Shown in pieces: positions 33,440 to 41,431 of a stretch of 64,000 nucleotides of DNA. The position numbers and the translations under genes were made by a program. The notes under the pieces are model-generated. The model made no database searches, was not told the DNA's origin, and was given only the letters and a program-made list of their open reading frames with translations. The DNA is from Senimuribacter intestinalis (GTDB taxonomy: Bacteria > Bacillota > Clostridia > Peptostreptococcales > Anaerovoracaceae), in the NCBI GenBank assembly GCA_943192975.1, contig CALPCJ010000003.1, positions 62,001 to 126,000 on the forward strand, given 5' to 3'. The stretch's first letter is position 1, and every line of letters begins with the position of its first letter.

Positions 33440-33736
33440 TCACGGATTCAAAGACGCAGGTATCTGCTGCTTCAGCACTTCTGCCAAAGCGTAGCCGCTG
33501 CTGCTGTGACAATGTGCAATCGGAAATCCGCCTCGCTTTGCCTCTTGAGACGCCGCATGTACCATTTTATGCGATACTGTAGTAGTAAAACAAATCAATA
33601 AATCCGGTGAGCCGATTTTTTTCTTCATGGCGCCCTTTTCCTTGGTGTAAACTTTGGCAGTACACCCGTATTCCTCACATATTTTCTGATACCTGCGCTC
33701 CATTCGCTCGTGTCCTCCAATAATTACCACACTCAT
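33440..33736 (-). CDS. DUF2325 domain-containing protein
   Basis: The 98-residue protein (MSVVIIGGHERME at the N-terminus, LLICFTTTVSHKMVHAA, GFPIAHCHSSSGYAL) belongs to DUF2325, a small Rossmann-like family of unknown activity often beside metal-transport genes. It lies upstream of feoA in the same direction, with operators on both sides, so it probably belongs to the iron regulon. It retains a Cys-x-x and His-Cys-His pattern that could bind a metal. Confidence 0.88.
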   Translation of the reverse strand: MSVVIIGGHERMERRYQKICEEYGCTAKVYTKEKGAMKKKIGSPDLLICFTTTVSHKMVHAASQEAKRGGFPIAHCHSSSGYALAEVLKQQIPASLNP

Positions 33737-33754
33737 CGACCTATCCTCCTCTCC

Positions 33755-33772
33755 AGTTAGTTTATTCTAACT
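33755..33772. promoter_or_regulatory. DtxR-type operator, site 2
   Basis: AGTTAG-TTTATT-CTAACT is a perfect dyad in the DUF2325/regulator intergenic region. Confidence 0.65.
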
Positions 33773-33785
33773 CATTGCTTTTATA

Positions 33786-33803
33786 GGTTAGCACACCCTA
33801 ACC
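33786..33803. promoter_or_regulatory. DtxR-type operator, site 3
   Basis: GGTTAG-CACACC-CTAACC is a dyad just upstream of the -35 box of the regulator gene and within the leftward promoter region, positioned to control both directions. Confidence 0.65.
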
Positions 33804-33806
33804 TTC

Positions 33807-33835
33807 TTGTCAATACTTTTTTTTTATGATAGAAT
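33807..33835 (+). promoter_or_regulatory. Sigma-A promoter of the DtxR-family regulator gene
   Basis: TTGTCA (33807-33812) and TAGAAT (33830-33835), 17-bp spacer, about 26 bp before the ATG at 33862. Confidence 0.65.
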
Positions 33836-33861
33836 AGGAAAAAATGAAATGAGGACATGTT

Positions 33862-34227
33862 ATGAAAATCCAACAATCTGCAGAAGATTATTTTGAAACC
33901 ATATATATTTTAAAGAAGAGAAACGGTTCGGTCCGTTCCATCGATATCGTCAATGAAATGGGTTTTTCTAAGCCTACCGTCAGTGTCGCCATGAAAAAGT
34001 TTCGCGAAAACGGTTTTGTGACAGTGGACAGTGATGGACAGATTGAGTTGACAAAACAGGGACTATTTATCGCTGAAAAAACCTATGAGAAGCACAATGT
34101 GCTGGCAAAAGCACTGATACTTCTGGGTGTAGAGGAATCCCTTGCTTACGAAGACGCCTGCCGCATGGAACACTGCATCAGCGACACCAGCTTTGAAGCG
34201 ATTAAAAAACATATCGAAAAGCTGTAA
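33862..34227 (+). CDS. DtxR/MntR family metal-dependent transcriptional regulator
   Basis: The 121-residue protein has an N-terminal winged helix (SAEDYFETIYILKKRNGSVRS, then FSKPTVSVAMKKFRENGFV) and a short metal-binding dimerisation domain (LLGVEESLAYEDACRMEHCIS) with the His, Glu and Cys residues expected for metal ligands. It lacks the SH3 domain of larger DtxR proteins. It is divergent from the DUF2325-feo genes with GTTAG-N6-CTAAC dyads between them, so it is probably the iron-responsive repressor of that operon. Manganese cannot be excluded. Confidence 0.92.
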   Translation: MKIQQSAEDYFETIYILKKRNGSVRSIDIVNEMGFSKPTVSVAMKKFRENGFVTVDSDGQIELTKQGLFIAEKTYEKHNVLAKALILLGVEESLAYEDACRMEHCISDTSFEAIKKHIEKL

Positions 34228-34247
34228 CGTTTCTGTTAGGATTTGTT

Positions 34248-34730
34248 ATGAGAAATTTAAATTATACATTCTTTGAAGAATTCAAACGACTGGACAAGCT
34301 GTGCGGCGACCTCTATGGTGAAAACCACGGTGTGACGCTTTATATTGATAAAATGCAAAAAACCTACGCGCGGGAATGTCAGGGCATTCCAAACTGGTAC
34401 TCTGATTTGAAGCAGCTGAAACACCTTCGCCACATACGAAACTATCTGGCCCATGAAGAAGATGCATTTTCTGAAGATCTATGTGATCAGGAAGACATAG
34501 ACTGGGTTCGTTCATTTTATCGACGGATTTTAAATCAAACTGATCCGCTGGCATTGCTTTATAAACAGCAGCAGAGCAAGAGATGCATGAAGCCAAAGCA
34601 AGAGCCTCTTCAAAAAAAGCCATCTTATTCATCGCAGTCATCTTACAGAAATCAAGAGTTCCATTACGGCTGTTTAGCTTTTGCTTTCATTGTAATTTTT
34701 GTTTTCATTTATTTTATGAAAACCATGTAA
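34248..34730 (+). CDS. HEPN-like protein with C-terminal membrane anchor
   Basis: The 160-residue protein is unassigned. The N-terminal 90 residues are helical and contain RHIRNYLAHE, matching the RNxxxH motif of HEPN domains (many are RNases or nucleotidyltransferase partners). A low-complexity Gln/Lys/Ser linker follows, and residues about 138-158 form one membrane helix. It starts 20 bp after the DtxR-type regulator and is probably co-transcribed. Immediately after its stop comes the remnant of a fluoride channel gene, so the 3' end may lie at a recombination junction. Function is not assigned. Confidence 0.75.
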   Translation: MRNLNYTFFEEFKRLDKLCGDLYGENHGVTLYIDKMQKTYARECQGIPNWYSDLKQLKHLRHIRNYLAHEEDAFSEDLCDQEDIDWVRSFYRRILNQTDPLALLYKQQQSKRCMKPKQEPLQKKPSYSSQSSYRNQEFHYGCLAFAFIVIFVFIYFMKTM

Positions 34731-34960
34731 GGATTTCTGTTCGGTATGACTTCAGTCAAAAAAGACGTATCGCCGACCCTCATGCTCTTTCTGAAAGTCA
34801 GCGTATGCGGCGGTTTTACAACCTTTTCCACTTTTTCACTGGAAACGCTAACCCTGTTTGAAGAAGGAAAATTCCCATCGGAATCATTTTCGCTGTGCTC
34901 AGCGTTTTTTGCTGTATTTTAGGCGTTTATGCCGGTCAGCTTGCTGCACTTAGCCGACCG
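34731..34960 (+). pseudogene. crcB/fluC (fluoride channel) remnant, N-truncated and frameshifted
   Basis: Translation from GGA at 34731 gives GFLFGMTSVKK, then VCGGFTTFSTFSLETLTLF, the unmistakable core of the CrcB/Fluc fluoride channel. A one-base loss near 34874-34877 then shifts the frame: PIGIIFAVLSVFCCILG and VYAGQLAAL follow in the next frame. The N-terminal first half (including the Asn-x-x-Gly pore helix start) is gone; the remnant abuts the stop of the HEPN-like gene. It cannot encode a working channel. No intact crcB is in the window. Confidence 0.8.
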
Positions 34961-34987
34961 ACAATGCATAAGTCTAGCGCTCCCAGA

Positions 34988-35455
34988 CTACTTCAGCCGC
35001 AATTCATAATATCGCAGAAAATATCCCGTGAACAGGAACAGACCAATCAGTAAGATTAATAGGCCGATGCCTGTTCCATTATTTTGCGGATAATAATAAT
35101 TAATCATAAAATGAACAGGTGCCAGCAATACGGCAGCGATAGTCCAAATCAATTCCACCCTGTTTAGGGCCTTTCTTGCTTTTTCTTTTTTCTCCTGCAG
35201 TTCAATTAAATTTTTTTCTGCTTTTTTCTGATAATGCTCCATGGAAATCCTTTCTCCGCTCAAAAGCTCATTGACCGTAATACCCAAAATGCCGCATAGT
35301 TCAACCATGATGGATACGTCCGGCATACTCTTTCCGGTTTCCCACTTTGACACTGCTCTGTTGGTAATGTTCAATTTTTCCGCAAGCTGTGCCTGGGTAA
35401 TGTGTTTCTCCTTGCGGCAGTCTGCTATAAATCTGCCGATTTTTACTTGATTCAA
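34988..35455 (-). CDS. XRE-family transcriptional regulator with membrane segments
   Basis: The 155-residue protein has an N-terminal Cro/CI helix-turn-helix (ITQAQLAEKLNITNRAVSKW, residues 19-38 region), a short coiled-coil segment (KKAEKNLIELQEKKEKA) and two C-terminal membrane helices (about 100-118 and 128-146). Such membrane-tethered XRE proteins are frequent in Clostridia. Targets are unknown. The gene is alone, convergent with the crcB remnant. Confidence 0.88.
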   Translation of the reverse strand: MNQVKIGRFIADCRKEKHITQAQLAEKLNITNRAVSKWETGKSMPDVSIMVELCGILGITVNELLSGERISMEHYQKKAEKNLIELQEKKEKARKALNRVELIWTIAAVLLAPVHFMINYYYPQNNGTGIGLLILLIGLFLFTGYFLRYYELRLK

Positions 35456-35513
35456 AATTCCTTCCTCCTTACCCTTCTATTATAGGGCAATACGTTTTTT
35501 TGAACAGGAACCG

Positions 35514-35654
35514 TTAGTTGATTTGCTGTTTTTTAGTACCTCGTTTAACCCATTTTCTATTTTTACCTGAAAAATGTATAAAACTTTCGCCTTCCATCAC
35601 TGCATGGCTTGCATTTTCTGCAAGATACTTCTCAACATCTCGATATTCTTGCAT
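35514..35654 (-). CDS. Possible 46-residue basic protein
   Basis: An ATG at 35654 opens a frame encoding a soluble protein with a basic C-terminus (SGKNRKWVKRGTKK). No clear ribosome site precedes it and I recognise no family. It may be a fragment of a lost gene. It is the only plausible frame in this gap. Confidence 0.25.
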   Translation of the reverse strand: MQEYRDVEKYLAENASHAVMEGESFIHFSGKNRKWVKRGTKKQQIN

Positions 35655-35895
35655 AATCTATAAGGATTTAAGGAAAATTCACGATGTACCGCAATACACC
35701 TTACCCTGACTTATACACTTTTTCAATGCTTTCTGTTTTTCGGTTAAAAATTGCCCACCTTCTTATACACTTTTTTAGAAAAATAGCGATTTAGGTTAAA
35801 GTGCCTCTTCCTACTTGCGTATTATCTTCCGCGCTTTCTTCACATACTTGCAAGCAGCAGCAAACCCCCGGACATACTGCCGAGGGCTTTCTCAT
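35655..35895. other. Intergenic stretch with direct repeats, no gene seen
   Basis: The 240-bp stretch upstream of the small frame holds two copies of CTTATACACTTTTT (35711 and 35762 regions, about 52 bp apart), and a GC-rich CCCCCGG...CCGAGGGC stem just after the lipoprotein gene that may act as its terminator. I see no coding frame. Confidence 0.4.
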
Positions 35896-36876
35896 CTATT
35901 TCTCATATTCATACAAATAATAGTTTCCGCCTGTATACAGATAAAGACTGCACTTGCCATCTCCTGCAGCTTTTGGAATGCTTGCCACGCCGTAAGTCCC
36001 GCGGTTTTTTCCCTTCCCGATATCCTCGTAAGAGGTGATGTTGGCTTTGTTTTCATCGTCAGCCACCACGTTGCCGATATAGTTCTCCCCATCCTCCGTC
36101 ACGATACGAACACCATAAAAACTGTCAGCGTCTTTCTTCTCGCTGGAAAGATTCTTCACCTTCACATAAAGAACAAGAAGTTTCTCGTCCTTGTTGCTGG
36201 CTTTAAAATAGTTGTAGAAATAGCCAGGGTTTTCCGGCTCAATCTTTGTGGTAAAGCGCAGCTTACCTGGGGTCAACTCACAAAGCCCATCAACAATAAC
36301 CTTCTCTTTCAATTCCAGTTTCTGATATACTGCTACTGGCTCTGATGTATCAATTGGAAGTCTGTAGTTATATGAAGCTTTATCTTTATCGGTATCGAAA
36401 GCAAATGCTGCTATCATGTTGCCTGCACTAGCCTCTGATTCTTCCAGCTTTGTGACAAAATACACCGTGCTTTCTTCCCCAGCTTTGATAGTCGGGTAGG
36501 ATGTCAGCGTCTTGCCTCCTTCATCAACGGCTGCCGTCATCTGTTCTGTAAAGGTTTCTTCGTCTCTTTCCAGCCTGAAAGCGCAGATATCTGCAAGAGT
36601 CATATCCTCTGCTGCCAGATTTTTTACAGTAGCTTCTACCACAACAAAGCTCTCATCTTTACCAGCTTCCCAGCCCATACTGAAGTTCTGAGTAAGAGGC
36701 GCATAAACCTGCGGCGTTACCAGCACATTCTTGGGCGTAATCTCAGCCTTTTCAGAAATGACGGAAGTCTCTCCCATCTGAAGAGTCACTTCTGCATCTC
36801 CACAGGCACAAAAAACGAAAACACCAGCCAGAATCACCAGACATAGCAACAACTTTTTTATAAGACTTTTCTTCAT
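35896..36876 (-). CDS. Putative lipoprotein with two DUF4352-like repeats
   Basis: The roughly 326-residue protein has a signal peptide with lipobox VFCAC near residue 25, so it is probably attached to the outer face of the membrane. The mature part shows two similar beta-rich halves (residues about 50-190 and 205-325), each with a V-x-V-KNL-S/A-x-E pattern like the immunoglobulin-like DUF4352/DUF5067 telokin-type domains. Function unknown; extracytoplasmic binding is likely. ATG 36876 with AAAGGTG upstream is preferred over the GTG at 36885. It follows the Mrp ATPase gene by 12 bp. Confidence 0.75.
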   Translation of the reverse strand: MKKSLIKKLLLCLVILAGVFVFCACGDAEVTLQMGETSVISEKAEITPKNVLVTPQVYAPLTQNFSMGWEAGKDESFVVVEATVKNLAAEDMTLADICAFRLERDEETFTEQMTAAVDEGGKTLTSYPTIKAGEESTVYFVTKLEESEASAGNMIAAFAFDTDKDKASYNYRLPIDTSEPVAVYQKLELKEKVIVDGLCELTPGKLRFTTKIEPENPGYFYNYFKASNKDEKLLVLYVKVKNLSSEKKDADSFYGVRIVTEDGENYIGNVVADDENKANITSYEDIGKGKNRGTYGVASIPKAAGDGKCSLYLYTGGNYYLYEYEK

Positions 36877-36888
36877 TTTGTTCACCTT

Positions 36889-37707
36889 TTACAGCTGTGC
36901 TGCCAGCCGCTCCATTTCCTCGCTCACATAATCTTCAATGCGGCCGCTGTCGCATGCCTTTGCAACCTCCATATCCATCGGCAGCTTGGCAACGTTTGGA
37001 ATGCCGTGCTTTGCAGCTACTTCTTCAATGTGGCTTTCACCGAAAATCATGTGCTTTTCATTGCAGCTTGGACATTTGAAATAGGACATGTTTTCTACGA
37101 TTCCAAGAACAGGAATATCCATCAGTTCCGCCATCTTCACAGCTTTTTCCACAATCATGCCTACCAGTTCCTGCGGAGAAGTTACGATAATAATGCCGTC
37201 TACAGGCAGGCTCTGATATACAGTCAACGCCACATCACCGGTTCCCGGCGGCATGTCGACAAACATCACATCTACATCACCCCAGCATACATCGCTCCAG
37301 AACTGCTCGATCACGCCGCCCAGAATCGGACCTCTCCAAACAACCGGATCGGTTTCATTTTCGAGAAGCAGGTTGATAGACATCGCCTTAATGCCGCTGC
37401 CAGTTACCGACGGCAGAATCATCTGGTCGTTACCTTGCGCTTTTTCAGTAAGACCGAAAGCCTTTGGAATGGACGGGCCAGTAATGTCCGCATCTAAAAT
37501 GGCAACGTTCTTGCCCTGTCTCTTTGCAGCGACTGCCAGCATGGAAGTTACGGAGGATTTACCTACGCCGCCCTTACCGCTGACAACACCGATTACTTTT
37601 CTCACATCAGACAAATCGTTCATCGGGGCTTTCTTGATGCCCGGATCTTCTTGTCTTTCTCCGCAGGTTGCACTGCAGGATCCACAATCATGATTACAAT
37701 CACTCAT
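36889..37707 (-). CDS. Mrp/NBP35 family P-loop ATPase (Fe-S carrier)
   Basis: The 272-residue protein has a Cys-rich N-terminus (CNHDCGSCSATC), the deviant Walker A GKGGVGKSS near 44, the DADITGPSIPK segment, the Walker B-like VDMPPGTGD and a C-terminal CPSC that binds a bridging [4Fe-4S] cluster between subunits. Such ApbC/Mrp proteins carry Fe-S clusters to target enzymes. The N-terminal cluster motif is typical of the NBP35-like subgroup found in anaerobes. Confidence 0.94.
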   Translation of the reverse strand: MSDCNHDCGSCSATCGERQEDPGIKKAPMNDLSDVRKVIGVVSGKGGVGKSSVTSMLAVAAKRQGKNVAILDADITGPSIPKAFGLTEKAQGNDQMILPSVTGSGIKAMSINLLLENETDPVVWRGPILGGVIEQFWSDVCWGDVDVMFVDMPPGTGDVALTVYQSLPVDGIIIVTSPQELVGMIVEKAVKMAELMDIPVLGIVENMSYFKCPSCNEKHMIFGESHIEEVAAKHGIPNVAKLPMDMEVAKACDSGRIEDYVSEEMERLAAQL

Positions 37708-37739
37708 CGCTTTTTTCTCCTTTATCTCTCATTCATATT

Positions 37740-38681
37740 TTAAAACATTCCCAAGTTTTTAAACAGGAATATCCATAAAAACATGGTAAAACTTGCAAAT
37801 GCCGTGGTAAAAATTACAATTTCTCCCGCCAACTGTCCGTCGCTGTCCATGGACTGCGCCATCGTAAAAGAGGATACCGCCGCAGGGGATGCGAACATAG
37901 CGAGCAGCGTCACAAACTCAATACCGCGAAATCCGCAAAGCGCCGCTGCGCAAAGCCCAACTGCCGGAATCACCACCAGCCTTCCGATGACGCAGATAAA
38001 GAGATTCTTGCCCCTGTTTCCCATCTCCTTAAAATCAATGGAAGAGCCCAAAATGACAAGTGCAAGAGGGGTTGTTACAGCTGCCATATCGCTGATAACA
38101 TCTTCCAGCATCTCTGGAAGTCGAATCTTAAAAATCACTGTTGCCAGTCCCGCCATTGCACCCAAAATCAATGGATTGGTCAACACTTTTCTGACAATCT
38201 CGCTGGGGCTGGGGTTTCCTCCCCGAAACAGCTCCAGGGTAATCACCGCCATCACATTGTACATAGGTACTATCACCGCTACCATCATAGCAGTTACACC
38301 TAGGTTTTCTCTGCCAAGAAGATTCACCGCAATGGGAAGCCCCATGATGACAAAATTGCTCCGGTAGAGTCCCTGAATCATAGCACCCCTGCTCTTTGGA
38401 TTCTTCTCTACAGCAAAAGTCACCGCCATAGCTACTGCATAGATTACCAGCACTGCAATGACACCAAAGGCAAGCAGTTTTCCGTTAAAGGCTTTCCCAA
38501 GGTCTTTTCCGTAAAGGCTGTGAAACATCATGGCTGGAAAAAATACCACAAAGACCATATGGTTCATCTTCTTGATTTCAGGCGGCTCCATCAGCTTTGT
38601 TTCTTTGACCGCTACGCCAATCGCCATGAGGATGAACATGGGAAGTACCGCTTCCAGGGCTATGATAAAATTACTAAGCAT
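37740..38681 (-). CDS. AEC family transporter (auxin efflux carrier-like)
   Basis: The 313-residue protein has about ten hydrophobic segments in two halves and the motifs MGLPIAVNLLG and ILGSSIDFKEMG, which match the auxin efflux carrier/malonate transporter family. Bacterial members carry organic acids or amino-acid derivatives. Its ATG overlaps the stop of the upstream ferredoxin-like gene (TAATG), which implies coupling. Substrate unknown. Confidence 0.88.
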   Translation of the reverse strand: MLSNFIIALEAVLPMFILMAIGVAVKETKLMEPPEIKKMNHMVFVVFFPAMMFHSLYGKDLGKAFNGKLLAFGVIAVLVIYAVAMAVTFAVEKNPKSRGAMIQGLYRSNFVIMGLPIAVNLLGRENLGVTAMMVAVIVPMYNVMAVITLELFRGGNPSPSEIVRKVLTNPLILGAMAGLATVIFKIRLPEMLEDVISDMAAVTTPLALVILGSSIDFKEMGNRGKNLFICVIGRLVVIPAVGLCAAALCGFRGIEFVTLLAMFASPAAVSSFTMAQSMDSDGQLAGEIVIFTTAFASFTMFLWIFLFKNLGMF

Positions 38682-39118
38682 TACTTATAAAAAGGACATG
38701 CTGCGCACTCCGGTCTTCTCGGATTTTCCGGGTCACAGTGAAGCGGAAAAATCCGAAGGTCGTGGCTCAGCTTATCTCCCATCAGGGATTTCAGAGCAGC
38801 AATCTGACACAGAGTTCCTACAAACTCCGTAGTAGTGCCCGCCTTTAGCTGGCGCATGGTTTCTCTATAAACCTTTGCCATATCCCTTTCATAATACTCA
38901 TCTTTATACTCGTAAAAATTCTCAAACTCCGGCAAATCCACCGGGTTGAAGACCGGACAGTAAAGAACACAGTTGTTGCACTTGGAACAGCCGTCCTCGT
39001 TGATGACCGGTTTCTTATTGCCGTTTTCGTCTCTTTCCATTTTGATGCAGGCATACTTGCAGCCGACGGTGCAGGCCTCACATCCGTTACAATTTTTTAC
39101 TCTATCTGTAATTTGCAT
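38681..39118 (-). CDS. 4Fe-4S ferredoxin-type protein, shortened FrhB-like
   Basis: The 145-residue protein has CNGCEACTVGC near residue 10 and CSKCNNCVLYCP near 43, two ferredoxin cluster motifs, then a C-terminal part with FVGTLCQIAALKSLMG resembling the start of coenzyme F420 hydrogenase beta (FrhB) domains, and a final CAACPFY. The normal FrhB domain is about 300 residues, so this is a short or reduced version. The partner is unknown. It overlaps the AEC transporter gene by one base. Confidence 0.75.
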   Translation of the reverse strand: MQITDRVKNCNGCEACTVGCKYACIKMERDENGNKKPVINEDGCSKCNNCVLYCPVFNPVDLPEFENFYEYKDEYYERDMAKVYRETMRQLKAGTTTEFVGTLCQIAALKSLMGDKLSHDLRIFPLHCDPENPRRPECAACPFYK

Positions 39119-39213
39119 TGCTCAAGCTCCTTTTCTCTTCTATATTATTATTCTATCATAAATAAGACGCAAAGAAAAGCCCGCCCGTTCACTTCTTCAT
39201 AGCAAAGACTTCA

Positions 39214-39428
39214 CGTGCATATAATCCAAATTTTCCATCAAAATATGCACATTTTCTCAGAAATCCATGCAGATTTTCGAGTAAATCACAAAAAATATGC
39301 ACAAATCCACTCAATACTGGCTAGTTACGCGCTGAAAGGTGCCCCATATGTGCATATTTTTAATGATTCTTTTAAATTTACGCACAGCTATGTGCATATT
39401 TTTACGATTTTTCCCAAATCTATGCACT
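39214..39428. repeat. Second cluster of TGTGCATATTTT-armed hairpins
   Basis: In the 370-bp gap between the ferredoxin-like and DUF1848 genes, four inverted repeats use the same arm as the cluster at 4371-4570: ACGTGCATATA with AAAATATGCACA (39214-39253), CATGCAGATTTT with AAAATATGCACA (39268-39302), TGTGCATATTTTT with AAATTTACGCACA (39349-39387), TGTGCATATTTTT with AAATCTATGCACT (39391-39428). Loops are 14-20 nt. No gene is visible here. Confidence 0.65.
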
Positions 39429-39493
39429 AGAGCGGTAGATGGGGTAGGGATCCCTTTGCCAGCTGACCAAAGAGGTAACTTCCTGAAATAAAA

Positions 39494-40429
39494 TTACAGC
39501 AGTTCATCCAAAGACATCTGCCAGCGAATCCAGCTTTCCTGCTCGCAGGATTTTATAATATCCCCATCCATAAAATCCCCGATTAAAAAAGGTGAAAAAG
39601 GATCGTGCTGTTTCATATTGTACTCCACAGTCTCCCTGTCGTAGTTAGCATAGCAATAAAGACAGCCGTGTCCGCAGGTATTGTACGCACCGATATCGCT
39701 GCCCAAAATACAGCTGCAACCATCTCTTGTCATGGCAGATTTTGGAACCGATAAGGGCAGTCCTATGGCCTTTTCGAGCACTTTCTGGCTCTGACAACCG
39801 CTGCAGTCTGCACCAAACTGCGCAAGCTCATCACCTTCACCGCAAGGGTACAGTTTCATGCCTTCTTTTTCCGCAATCGTTACAAAGGCTTCACCAAGGC
39901 GCAGCCGGTCTTCTCTTGACACGGTCTTCCCTTCCGGAAAGTTTCGCTTGGTCTTATCATAAAGATCTAGAAAGCTGATGACACAATGCTCTGTGTAACC
40001 GGAAAGCTTTTTTGCCATATTCTCAAAGGCTTCCAAATGAAAATCTACTGAATACTTTTCCGTAATAAAAATCGGATCGTACCGCCAGCTGACACAGCTT
40101 TTTCCTACCTTTTCAGAAAGAGCGCAAAAGCTTTCCATTACAACATCAGCAGGCGGTACATATGGTTCAATATCCGTTCCATAAGGCGTAATCGTCACCG
40201 ACCAAAATTGGCGAAAAGGTGCTAGCTGCTCCAAATTTTCCAGCATAGGCGCAGGATTCTTTGTGCAGAAGGTAATGCAGTCAATGACGGTCGGATCCAG
40301 GAGATAACGGGTCACCTGCTGAGACTGATATGGGTTTCTTGCAAAGACAAAGCCTTCTTTGAGGCGGCGGTAAAACCACTTGCTGTAGAAGGCCGGTATG
40401 TCTGTTCTGTTTCCTGTATTTAAAATCAT
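39494..40429 (-). CDS. DUF1848 domain-containing protein
   Basis: The 311-residue protein matches DUF1848, a family related to radical-SAM/photoproduct-lyase-like folds. Near the C-terminus it has CSCILGSDIG and NTCGHGCLYCYA, giving a Cx3Cx2C-like cluster motif, plus an extra CSGC earlier. An Fe-S cofactor is very likely; the reaction is unknown. The ATG immediately follows the stop of the nucleoid-associated protein gene, so the two are one transcript. Confidence 0.85.
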   Translation of the reverse strand: MILNTGNRTDIPAFYSKWFYRRLKEGFVFARNPYQSQQVTRYLLDPTVIDCITFCTKNPAPMLENLEQLAPFRQFWSVTITPYGTDIEPYVPPADVVMESFCALSEKVGKSCVSWRYDPIFITEKYSVDFHLEAFENMAKKLSGYTEHCVISFLDLYDKTKRNFPEGKTVSREDRLRLGEAFVTIAEKEGMKLYPCGEGDELAQFGADCSGCQSQKVLEKAIGLPLSVPKSAMTRDGCSCILGSDIGAYNTCGHGCLYCYANYDRETVEYNMKQHDPFSPFLIGDFMDGDIIKSCEQESWIRWQMSLDELL

Positions 40430-41428
40430 TTATCTGTTCACAATCTTTCCGATATTTTTCAGAGCAATAGAAATGGTTCCGTCCGGATTATTGGTAAACT
40501 CTACATATCTACTGTTTTCCAGATATTCCGTCGGAATTTTGATTTCAATGCCCGTGTCGGTCTTTATCTTGTGGCTGCGAATACTCTTGACAACTTTCGG
40601 GTTTTCTACAGAAATTTTCGGCGGCATATCCGCCTCCATTGCTTTCTGCCTGAAAGTCTTTTTCATCACCTCGTTGTCGTGAAACACCTCTTCACAAAGA
40701 TCCGATGGCGTAAAAGGTACGTTCTGCTCCGCACGCTCAATGATGCAGCTTTTCGCTCGGCTCACAGCCACAGCCGAATTGCTGCCGTATTCCTCTGCCA
40801 CTTCACTGGTGATTTTTTTAATCATGCGCACAGTTTCTCTTGCCGACTGACCATAAGTACACTGCAAAACCTTATCAGGCAGCACCATAACTTCATCTCC
40901 GTTAATAGCACGTTTTTTATCACAAACCACCACCGACAAATCCTCTGTGTCGATAATAGCATAACAGGAAATCTTCTGGTTGGTACCTGGCAGCATAGTG
41001 AAATAACGGATAATTTTGTTGGCAACACCTTCCTGACCGTTTTCTACCTGGTGCGTGTAAGCAGTCTTGTTGGGAAGCAGCAGAAGTCCGATATATTCCC
41101 TGCTTTCTTCAGTAAACTGGCATACCAGAAAATCCATGGATTCCGGCTCATCAGCCTGAGAAATCTGGTCATGAAGCAGATTGCCCGCCGCCGTAGAAAA
41201 CTCCGCAAAATCGATATTTCCAGAAAGATACCGGTCCAAGGTCTGTTTTAAAATACTATACTCTAAAAACTCACCTTTTTTCTTTGCCGAATCTTCCATA
41301 ATGCGCAGCAAATGTTTTTCTATAAACTCACCCGTTCCATAATCGCCAATTTCCAGCTCTTTCTGAGAAAAGATACAAATATCCGAGTTAAAGTCCATAA
41401 TATGTAAAATTGCTTTTTTAATAATCAT
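40430..41428 (-). CDS. Nucleoid-associated protein (NdpA/YejK family)
   Basis: The 332-residue protein resembles the 37-kDa nucleoid-associated protein family: MIIKKAILHIMDF at the N-terminus, GLLLLPNKTAYTHQV, and a basic C-terminal third with LKNIGKIVNR. It probably binds DNA. It sits 3 bp after the metA-aspartokinase fusion gene and 1 bp before DUF1848, so it belongs to that transcript. The link to methionine synthesis looks incidental. Confidence 0.85.
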   Translation of the reverse strand: MIIKKAILHIMDFNSDICIFSQKELEIGDYGTGEFIEKHLLRIMEDSAKKKGEFLEYSILKQTLDRYLSGNIDFAEFSTAAGNLLHDQISQADEPESMDFLVCQFTEESREYIGLLLLPNKTAYTHQVENGQEGVANKIIRYFTMLPGTNQKISCYAIIDTEDLSVVVCDKKRAINGDEVMVLPDKVLQCTYGQSARETVRMIKKITSEVAEEYGSNSAVAVSRAKSCIIERAEQNVPFTPSDLCEEVFHDNEVMKKTFRQKAMEADMPPKISVENPKVVKSIRSHKIKTDTGIEIKIPTEYLENSRYVEFTNNPDGTISIALKNIGKIVNR

Positions 41429-41431
41429 TGT

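Noticed and set aside
39215..39430. Plus-strand 71-codon frame rich in His, Phe and Ile
   Set aside because: It is made entirely of the TGTGCATATTTT hairpin repeats and has no ribosome site.
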